A stretch of DNA of 21,954 nt. Origin: a virus. A program made the translations under genes and the position numbers. Below the pieces are notes generated by a model, which was not told where the DNA came from, did not search any database, and worked only from the letters and a program-made list of their open reading frames with translations. Where the stretch lies: positions 1 through 21,954 of IMG/VR virus record IMGVR_UViG_3300010370_000282; one strand, given 5' to 3'. Shown here one piece after another: positions 18,501-21,954 of the stretch; the first letter of the stretch is position 1; each line of letters opens with the position of its first letter.

Positions 18501-21500
18501 TATTTGAACTTCAATTAATCTTCCATTCGATATAATTGGGTTTAACTGAGCATTTTTTCCATTTTTTAGATTAATTAATGGTTTCTTATGAAGATTCAGG
18601 GTATTTGAACCATATCCACTTCCCTTCTCATAAAGATACGTGTCTACAATGCTACCAGTGACGACGGGAGTGAAATTAAAAGTACCAGTGAACGATGATC
18701 CATAAGATACATTTGCTGTAACTTGTATTTCTGGATATTGGAAAATATGATTACCACTTCCAGTAGACTGAATAGTTACATACTTATTCTTTATCAGATT
18801 ATCTGTGAATGTTGCACCAATACCAACATCAATCAGTTTAAAATTGTCAGAATCAATTGCATATACTGAATATCTTTTTGCTGTTGAAAGACCAGTGATT
18901 TCAGTTCCGGTGGTTGCATAAGTTACAATGTCACCAGAAGAAAATCCATGGTTTTTGTAAGTAACCGTGCTATATTGAGTAGAAATGCCCGTTGATGGAA
19001 CTCTTAGTTTTCTATACTCATATCCAGATCCACCATCTAATACTTTAATGCTTCTTAAAGTGTTTTTAGAAACAGTTCTAAACTTATGAATTCCACTGAA
19101 AGTAGTAGAAGTTGAGAAACCAATAGTATTAATTCCAGCAATATAATCTGAGGAAGTATTGAATAATTTGATAGATCTGGTATTTACAAATTTTGCAAAG
19201 TATTGATCTCCACTGACAAGTGTTCCTGTTGGCGTATTGGTAACATCGGCATAAGCACCAATCAGTAATGGATTATTACCATTTTGATTGTAAATAATTG
19301 GCTCACCATCATAAAAATTGTGATCTGTTAAGAACGTGATTGTTTCATCTGTAAGATCAACACCACCACCAACACTAAGTGCTCTACTATCAAATTCAAC
19401 TTCTCTAAATCTTTCACCCATAAGTGGTTGCAATACGCAACCAGATCCATTTCCACCAGTTAAAGAAACAGATAAAACATTATCGACATCAAAATCTTGT
19501 GGATCGACAAAAACTTGCTTTACACTACCATTGATGATTGGTTCTACCAAAGCAGTTACGCCAGCACCCGTCGAAATGACGATCTGAGGGGGGTTTACTA
19601 CATCATAGTCATTACCACCATTAAGGACCTGAAACTCCTCTAATGGTCCATAGTAGACCTTATCCGTCGATTCTGGATTGTTGATCTCAACACCATCAAT
19701 CAACATACCAATGTGATTTCCTACCTGATCAACAGATCTTTGAGTATTATTTTTGTGAGTTAGATTTCTTGAAAACTTTCTAAGAATCTTATTTGCTGAT
19801 ACAGACCTACTTTTATGCTTTTTAAGAGTAAATCTATGGTAACCAGTACTATTGTTTTCCGAAAATACCGCATACTCATTTCCACTCAAAAGAGATCTTG
19901 AAGGATACAGTCTAATCTGGTTAGTTGCGACAAGTTTTACATAATATTCTGATCCAGAAACTAATCCAGATAGTGGTTGATTTTCAGAAGTATAAACAAC
20001 GATGTCTCCATCAATAAATTTAACATCATTAGAAAATTTTATAATCGAATATGCCTGAATAACTGAATTATAATCGCCAAGATACGTTGCAGATCCAACA
20101 GGTATTGATGATTCTACTAACTGATCATTGATTTCATAAGATGGTAAGGAGTTTGATGCAACATACCCATCAGCACTATCATTATGGTAAACATTCAGTA
20201 CATTTGAAATATAAACATTATTTCCATCGAGAAGATTAACGCTCGAACTTGTTGATTTTTTGAGTTTTCTTCTTATATCATATGATTGATTTGGACTTGG
20301 TGCAAATCCAGATATGTTATTTAAAATAATCTGTTTCAGTGATGTATTGATTTGATATACAATAGCATCCGAAGAAACTACGGTATTACTGTGAGATACT
20401 AAAATATCAACTATGTCACCTTCTTTTAGACTTGACTTATCAATATTGCTTAATAACGTAAAGGTTGATCCAGTGATCGAAGATACTTGATATCTTGTGC
20501 TTGTATTGTAAATCCAAGTGTTTGCAAATACTTCTTTATAAGACTTATTTTCAGAGGGGTTTTCAATCAATTCTCCAAGGTTTCTAACTGTTATTTCTTC
20601 ACCCTCATCAATTAAAGAAATGTCATCAATTTCTTCAAACTCTGAAATTACTCCAGTAATGCGAAGATCAACTCTTTTAGCAATGTCACCATTTTCATAA
20701 CCGTAAATGGTTTCATCGGATCTAATATCATCTCCAAGAGATATTGTAGATACTACTCCACTACAACCAAAAAATTGATTAACTGATTTGGAAGTATATG
20801 CAATTGTGTTATTGCCAGAAATTAATGTTCCACTGTTTCCAAATCCAATGGTAGAATCAACTGAGATTACTGAACTACCAGGCGATACTTCTTCAAGAAC
20901 TTTTGTTTTGCCAGAAATACTAAAAGTTCCTTCAATCAGATCTCTTTCATTATAACCAACAAACAGTTCGAGTTTATAATAAGTTTCATTTTCTCTTGTA
21001 AAAATCTCAACATTAGAGACAGAAGCATTGGTGTTAATATCTGTCGATTTAAATATGGTCTGTCCTTCTAGTGCAAGAGGATTTCCAGAAATATTTTTTG
21101 CTGCTATTACTTCTCTTCTAATATAATCAGCAGTTGAAGGTTTAACAAGTCTACTTTCTAGGTCTATAACAGTTGCTTCAACGCCATAAAGAACCTTGAA
21201 GAGAATTTTAACAGACTCTGCAATTCCTTTTGACTGATAAAAATTTCTAGCGTGTTTGATGAAGTTTCCAACATTCAAGTCAGAAACAAAATCATTATTT
21301 TCTAAACCAGGTGTAAAGGTATATTTTAGTTTCTTATAGAATTCCTGTAAGAATAAAACACTCAGGTTTGTTACTGTTGATCCGGATGAATGACTTTGTT
21401 GAGAAGAGTCCGAGAATACCAGAGACTGTTTATTTACATTATCAACAAAATCAGATGCAGAAATATTATCATATCCCGTAATGCCACTAAAACCACGAAT

Positions 21501-21857
21501 ACAACCAGTAAACGTAGTTGCTGTTACACCAGTGTATGTAATAATTTCATCATCAATTTTTAAAAGTCCGTACTCAGATGGGAATCCTTTTGTCGAAGCA
21601 ACTGTTATAACAGTATCAGATGAGGAGATATTATTGGACAGAGAAGTTGATCCAACAACAACTTCTGGAACAAGATTGTCAAGTTTTAGATATTGATCTA
21701 GATTTTCGGCAATGTCAACATTACCACCCTGGAATTCCTGGGAGATATAGTACTGTTTGAAAAAATCTGTTGCTTTTGGAAAATCTGAAACTAAAAACTC
21801 TGGAAGTTGGCTCTCAATAATTTTATTGATTTGCACTCTCTTCTCAAAATCTGACAT
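9519..21857 (-). CDS. Giant gp7-like baseplate wedge protein (4112 aa)
   Basis: The N-terminal ~245 residues resemble the C-terminal part of T4 gp7, which forms the baseplate wedge scaffold. LPEFLVSDFPKATDFFKQYY (19-38) parallels the gp7 segment before its core, and FYQSKGIAESVKILFKVLYG (206-225) aligns with T4 FYSTKGIEASYKFLFKVLYN. The rest is a long chain of beta-rich modules: DEIITYTG-type (about 69-125, 320-366), HxFxxGD-type (about 604-676, 842-924, 965-1041, 1660-1720, 1828-1899, 2960-3047), GGSGY-type (about 736-812, 933-952, 1066-1191, 1411-1462, 2051-2151, 3470-3519, 3850-3932) and a YHYH-like domain (about 1205-1345). A basic patch lies at 677-702. The gene follows the upstream stop by 3 bases with GAGAGGAAG as its ribosome-binding site. 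T4 gp7 has 1032 residues, so this is about four times longer, with no sign of frameshift. The order before gp8 supports a gp7 equivalent; the functions of the extra modules are unknown. Confidence 0.9.
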   Translation of the reverse strand: MSDFEKRVQINKIIESQLPEFLVSDFPKATDFFKQYYISQEFQGGNVDIAENLDQYLKLDNLVPEVVVGSTSLSNNISSSDTVITVASTKGFPSEYGLLKIDDEIITYTGVTATTFTGCIRGFSGITGYDNISASDFVDNVNKQSLVFSDSSQQSHSSGSTVTNLSVLFLQEFYKKLKYTFTPGLENNDFVSDLNVGNFIKHARNFYQSKGIAESVKILFKVLYGVEATVIDLESRLVKPSTADYIRREVIAAKNISGNPLALEGQTIFKSTDINTNASVSNVEIFTRENETYYKLELFVGYNERDLIEGTFSISGKTKVLEEVSPGSSVISVDSTIGFGNSGTLISGNNTIAYTSKSVNQFFGCSGVVSTISLGDDIRSDETIYGYENGDIAKRVDLRITGVISEFEEIDDISLIDEGEEITVRNLGELIENPSENKSYKEVFANTWIYNTSTRYQVSSITGSTFTLLSNIDKSSLKEGDIVDILVSHSNTVVSSDAIVYQINTSLKQIILNNISGFAPSPNQSYDIRRKLKKSTSSSVNLLDGNNVYISNVLNVYHNDSADGYVASNSLPSYEINDQLVESSIPVGSATYLGDYNSVIQAYSIIKFSNDVKFIDGDIVVYTSENQPLSGLVSGSEYYVKLVATNQIRLYPSRSLLSGNEYAVFSENNSTGYHRFTLKKHKSRSVSANKILRKFSRNLTHKNNTQRSVDQVGNHIGMLIDGVEINNPESTDKVYYGPLEEFQVLNGGNDYDVVNPPQIVISTGAGVTALVEPIINGSVKQVFVDPQDFDVDNVLSVSLTGGNGSGCVLQPLMGERFREVEFDSRALSVGGGVDLTDETITFLTDHNFYDGEPIIYNQNGNNPLLIGAYADVTNTPTGTLVSGDQYFAKFVNTRSIKLFNTSSDYIAGINTIGFSTSTTFSGIHKFRTVSKNTLRSIKVLDGGSGYEYRKLRVPSTGISTQYSTVTYKNHGFSSGDIVTYATTGTEITGLSTAKRYSVYAIDSDNFKLIDVGIGATFTDNLIKNKYVTIQSTGSGNHIFQYPEIQVTANVSYGSSFTGTFNFTPVVTGSIVDTYLYEKGSGYGSNTLNLHKKPLINLKNGKNAQLNPIISNGRLIEVQILSGGSEYYSIPEILVKGDGNGAIVKPVITNGQITSVVIINSGIGYSKSNTYIQVNPRGSGAIFDVRVRDLTVNDAERYAEYARSRSPKIFSGLNQNESGETLNFGIYGYSEDLAANYSDVGSSHSPIIGWAYDGNPIYGPFGYSNPNNVQSGVRILTPSYSLNSSNIYNRPSSFASGFFVEDFTYTADGDLDVHNGRFCKTPEFPNGVYAYFAGVTTSVTSNTLEPLYPYFVGNTFKSDFIEENTYLDQGFDFNNSNIIRNTYPYKVNDRYADYDFLVEPYESSTQVVVVESVKKGSVDDIEVVDGGSGYRIGDRVNFDQEETGGSGLRAEVSEIVGKNITRVQTSFESYSPCVFVWDDDNNISAYYRSGFDLRNGDTVLVGSISTSITNISGPKTIGFSTEVIGLAKTMSSYSSSGGQIEDIFVSSRPNNISIGNSISIKSSLGQETVKVLNNYNNGILRVKRYANTGVAHTYSSSLSIISDRVRIPAKTTIFNSKVDDLVYFNAKDSVGIGTTAGGAVSKTFTIGGISQTVSVPHRSIYLPNHPFKTGQQVTFTKTDLAGVDSLIVADNDSNLNTFQIPDVFALSSTVYVINKGRDYVGLVTQVGLTTSSEGLFFYSDGTNNSEYLFTSNHTKITGQIDRVVSTVSVAQSHGLSYGDTIKLTVKPNTIVGVGTTSPLTVKFNQSENKLLVNTIGINSTQINTTDNTITISDHGYNTGDKIFYDSIQVASGLTTGSYYVIRDSSSKIRLAETLYETVPSTENVVNIVGTGASIHNISLINPKIDVVKNSTLKFDLSDSSLRGYKFKIFNDKNFESEFVSTGDNVDFNVTGIGTVGFGTASLSIKYSTNVPTKLYYALEKGGYISTSDRDVRDYSEINYVNSELNGTYSVFGISTDSFKISPARVPTVLLYNRDQIETLEYSTKSSTAINGSVGKVKILSKGFNFKKLPKFTDITSTDGTDANLVAISTSIGRIKNLRFKDSGYEYPSDKTLQPEAFIAPIVNLDNLDTIDEIDIAFGGSRYLNSPDLILWNDTTKEVVDTSSLIAITPSGAISEVRQIAPIYGLKSDPHKLIAINNSNGVGISSVITSNSGVATCTLSTPILGFTTPLFKAGDEIFVEGIELIGNGSGYNSDNYDYRFFKVDSYVNSNPAILTFSVVDELGVGLSTNPGIAKTFQSGYASIVNKTFYPEINVIKKRGKFSLNEQLFVDTGSGFTEEDVYVYSVRDEFIKVTGRYYLKEGDRIKGKVSGIIADVTSITENRSRFKINYSSKQNVGWRNDIGKISEDYQVLPDNDYYQNLSYSIKSPITWDTLSGPVNSILHPSGMKNFADVGILSSTRSSAGLAGTTTSVTVLDVIEERRVDVINNFDNVIDYEIKTNPDQSKYLKIQNRKLTDYTECRTNRVVIHDDISSRFSSRGFEDPFVEVEEIDVADTHVRYTIQIVDPDNFDCQLTELVLQTTTLDSILFEKYSAYTNELLGDFSANVDNSGRKTLIFTPTERFTRDHDIKVLKKTFSSDISGIGTETFGSINLIGSNVIGISSVGSASSVRTIAEFTDTDFKGLFANIEVLNTITREVNYIDASLDFDGTNTYLSEYYFDTTTQGYSSSSVGLVTAIYDSTAGIVSFRVKNEEDHLIDVRANIVGFAATTSGIGTHRFLVTAQPAGSERSAKLESTVGVGTTSIRVGSFDYNLISSSSSLVKVSCGSSSAIHQVSILRGSNNVFVVPGPFSAVNNVTGLGTFGSEVVGNEFYLNFYPDYSDTNTIVQGFNEVFYTYSDFDNLPAVLTYGNSSQSLFLSSYDSINGARANKVNFNLTYQGRPIYKKIFTPSDTTTVDFETGIFTIVDHMFNTGEELIYTPKSTFIGVGQSAMGIGATANYLGVVTDRLPERVYPIAITPDTFKLSTQRSYATSGIAVTFTDAGVGNAHELEMTKKLTKSVVSLDGIVQQPITFTPITHSLQYNSGSITSGISTFNLSGITSIQPRDILKIDDEYMKVVEVGLSTNVGGALLGPINGIIQSGAASTIPTVSVIRASVGSTAVTHSDGATVQVYRGSFNIIGSEIWFVDPPKGNTRSRRDDSNLPYVRAQYAGRTFLRTNYDTNMLFDDISDQFTGIGKTYTMSVEGINTTGVSIGNGILFINGVFQTPTTVNNAGNNYEFENDSVAGISSVVFTGITSTDGTYIKSDFDINQNQLPRGGLIVSLGSTPGLGYAPLLGAKVRANLDVSGSIVSITGISHTGPGQSISTASYNNQTGVIEITTTTDHNFVGGDRIKLVGLGFTCPSGAGIVSYFPSRELDYSYDISGIVSARTFLANVGTSTLPHSYIGFGTVFPWYDLNDGSGYRNPVSIGVTDPNHTGSEASITAVVGAGGTLGFIINNGGSGYVEPYIRIPEPIYENLEVVGVSRVGLGTTTETGSNLLMNISIGPSPSTVGIGSTLFVVNSFQIARPGYSFRVGDIFKPVGLVTAKDLVEPISEFQLEVVETFQDYFSAWSFGEMNYIDSISTLQNGSRTRFPLYYNGQLLSFEIDPNNPLSSSIDLDAVLIIFVNGVLQQPSYAYAFSGGTTFEFTEPPKASDKVDIFFYIGQSGIDITLIDINETIKIGDDVFVRKNPLYPSTLDQSRERTVVDIIGSDTVETDNYVGSGIDETNYKPIEWIKQKEDKYIKGDIVYKSRDSIEPLIYPTAKIIGDIDQGSSNIFVDNAEFFNYEEDNYGVSITSFDGLIVQGTDPVSAAFTATVSVAGTISNITITNAGLGYSTLTVPVKVSAPSAIGIGIGTTATAIANVSGGNVVSITITNPGFGYTTTNPPQVITEIPKGTTELIKNIQNVQGFSGIITGISTTTGTGGHPLALKINFRANASDANDLQTGYPLLVYNTTVGTGLTSVNSGDSSIVGIGTSFLDNVYIVNSKTNSGPNAEIICNIHTSSNVVGIATTGSTTLPLGNISWGRIYDFDTRTNPVSIAVTGLTIDSGLSTLPTIQRRTFGLRNTGGIRKLSNLP
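10060..10310 (-). repeat. GGSGY-type repeat pair near the C-terminus of the giant
   Basis: Residues about 3850-3932 hold two consecutive units, ISNITITNAGLGYSTL and VVSITITNPGFGYTTT, each followed by a P-rich strand and joined by an A-x-A-x-V-x-G-G-x-V link. It is the cleanest tandem copy of the module in the window. Confidence 0.65.
12715..12978 (-). repeat. HxFxTGE-type module, distal copy
   Basis: Residues about 2960-3047 of the giant read V-D-H-M-F-N-T-G-E-E-L-I-Y, then a variable loop, YPIAITPDTFKLS and a closing G-N-A-H-E-L strand. This follows the layout of the module copies near 604-1041 and 1828-1899. Confidence 0.5.
16160..16372 (-). repeat. HGYNTGD-type module, central copy
   Basis: Residues about 1828-1899 of the giant read SDHGYNTGDKIFYDS, then GLTTGSYYVI, S-S-K-I-R-L and a closing G-A-S-I-H-N-I strand, the full layout of the HxFxxGD module family. 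Confidence 0.55.
17825..18245 (-). other. YHYH-like domain within the giant
   Basis: Residues about 1205-1345 contain HSPIIGWAYDGNPIYGPFGY (starting at His 1243), the hallmark of YHYH-family domains. It is followed after about 60 residues by LDVHNGRFCKTPEFPNG and then Y-A-Y-F at 1328-1331 in place of the eponymous Y-H-Y-H, and by YPYFVG. The family is found in many bacterial secreted proteins and in phage structural proteins; its biochemical role is not settled. Loss of the His in the signature suggests a structural rather than metal-binding use here. Confidence 0.7.
18285..18660 (-). repeat. Three tandem GGSGY-type units
   Basis: Residues about 1066-1191 of the giant hold three consecutive units: YLYEKGSGYGSN, VQILSGGSEYYS and VVIINSGIGYSKS. 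They are separated by I-x-N-G-R-L-I-E-V and I-T-N-G-Q-I-T-S-V strands, at about 40-residue spacing, and lie just before the YHYH-like domain. A beta-prism or beta-helix stack is plausible. Confidence 0.65.
18735..20045 (-). repeat. Cluster of three HxFxxGD-type modules
   Basis: Within residues about 604-1041 three copies of an approximately 75-residue module occur. They contain VKFIDGDIVVY, DHNFYDGEPIIY and NHGFSSGDIVTY at the start; L-V-S-G-x-x-Y-x-x-K or L-S-T-A-K-R-Y-x-V in the middle; Q-I-R-L, S-I-K-L and N-F-K-L strands; and G-Y-H-R-F, G-I-H-K-F and G-N-H-I-F at the end. GGSGY-type units lie between copies. Confidence 0.65.
21123..21290 (-). other. gp7 core motif region
   Basis: Residues about 190-245 of the giant contain the stretch most similar to T4 gp7: F-Y-x-S-K-G-I-x-x-S-x-K-x-L-F-K-V-L-Y, followed by E and a beta strand. 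In T4 this lies in the C-terminal third of gp7; here it is only about 200 residues from the N-terminus. Confidence 0.75.
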
Positions 21858-21860
21858 ATT

Positions 21861-21954
21861 TTACTTCCTCTCGATTTCTCCGTTGGAATAACTTGAAGTA
21901 TAGTAATCTCTTGTAAAGGTAACTCCGGAGATATCCTCCCCAGAAGAAATCACA
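21861..21954 (-). CDS. C-terminal end of upstream gene, probably gp6 (partial)
   Basis: A minus-strand frame is open from the window edge to TAA at 21863-21861, giving 30 residues with a Ser/Gly/Thr-rich start, then GVTFTRDYYTSSYSNGEIER near the end and a final Lys. It stops 3 bases before the giant gene and its last codons contain that gene's ribosome-binding site. In T4 the gene before 7 is gene 6, a baseplate wedge protein, so gp6 is the likely identity. This rests on order only; the fragment itself is too short to recognise. Confidence 0.62.
   Translation of the reverse strand, partial: VISSGEDISGVTFTRDYYTSSYSNGEIERK
21864..21872 (-). promoter_or_regulatory. Ribosome-binding site of the giant gene
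   Basis: GAGAGGAAG on the minus strand, with its AGGA core 8 bases ahead of ATG 21857. It is the best Shine-Dalgarno match in the window and lies inside the last codons of the upstream gene. Confidence 0.7.

Noticed and set aside
9519-21857. Intein or several genes fused by sequencing error in the giant
   Set aside because: There is no splicing-type Cys/Ser...HN junction, the frame is open for 4112 codons, and the same module types occur along its whole length, which fits one modular protein.

Overview
The window is a block of tail-baseplate genes from a T4-like myovirus, most likely a marine cyanophage (Kyanoviridae-like). Every credible gene reads right to left on the minus strand. The DNA is AT-rich and almost entirely coding: the largest gap between genes is about 32 bases, and I see no tRNA, mobile element, CRISPR array or host-derived metabolic gene. 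The assignment rests on three things. One 519-residue protein matches T4 gp8 at both ends and in its centre. A 4112-residue giant carries near its N-terminus a motif that matches the C-terminal part of T4 gp7. A 2463-residue protein begins with the DUF4815 signature common in cyanophage structural proteins. Homology calls come from remembered family sequences, not a database search.

Layout in transcription order (high to low coordinates): (1) 21954-21861, the last 30 codons of an upstream gene, by position probably gp6; (2) 21857-9519, the giant gp7-like baseplate protein, with a clear ribosome-binding site and only 3 bases after the upstream stop; (3) a 32-base gap holding an exact T4-type late promoter, TATAAATA; (4) 9486-7927, gp8-like baseplate wedge protein; (5) 7923-532, the DUF4815 virion protein, 3 bases after gp8; (6) 524-303, a 73-residue protein with a predicted coiled coil; (7) 316-116, a 66-residue helical protein overlapping its predecessor by 14 bases; (8) a second TATAAATA overlapping that gene's stop codon; (9) 86-1, the first 28 codons of another, probably structural, gene that leaves the window.

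The order gp6?-gp7-gp8 matches T4, where gp6, gp7 and gp8 (with gp10, gp53 and gp25) build the baseplate wedge. The two giants and gp8 therefore probably assemble into one baseplate, and the tight spacing suggests co-transcription, with the late promoters adding extra start points. The striking property is size and modularity: T4 gp7 has 1032 residues and this homologue 4112. The extra length is largely made of recurring beta-rich modules (GGSGY-type, HxFxxGD-type and DEIITYTG-type), and some of these also occur in gp8 and the DUF4815 protein. A YHYH-like domain with a degenerate signature sits in the giant, and a D-x-D-G-D-G-x-G-D loop that may bind calcium sits near the end of the DUF4815 protein.
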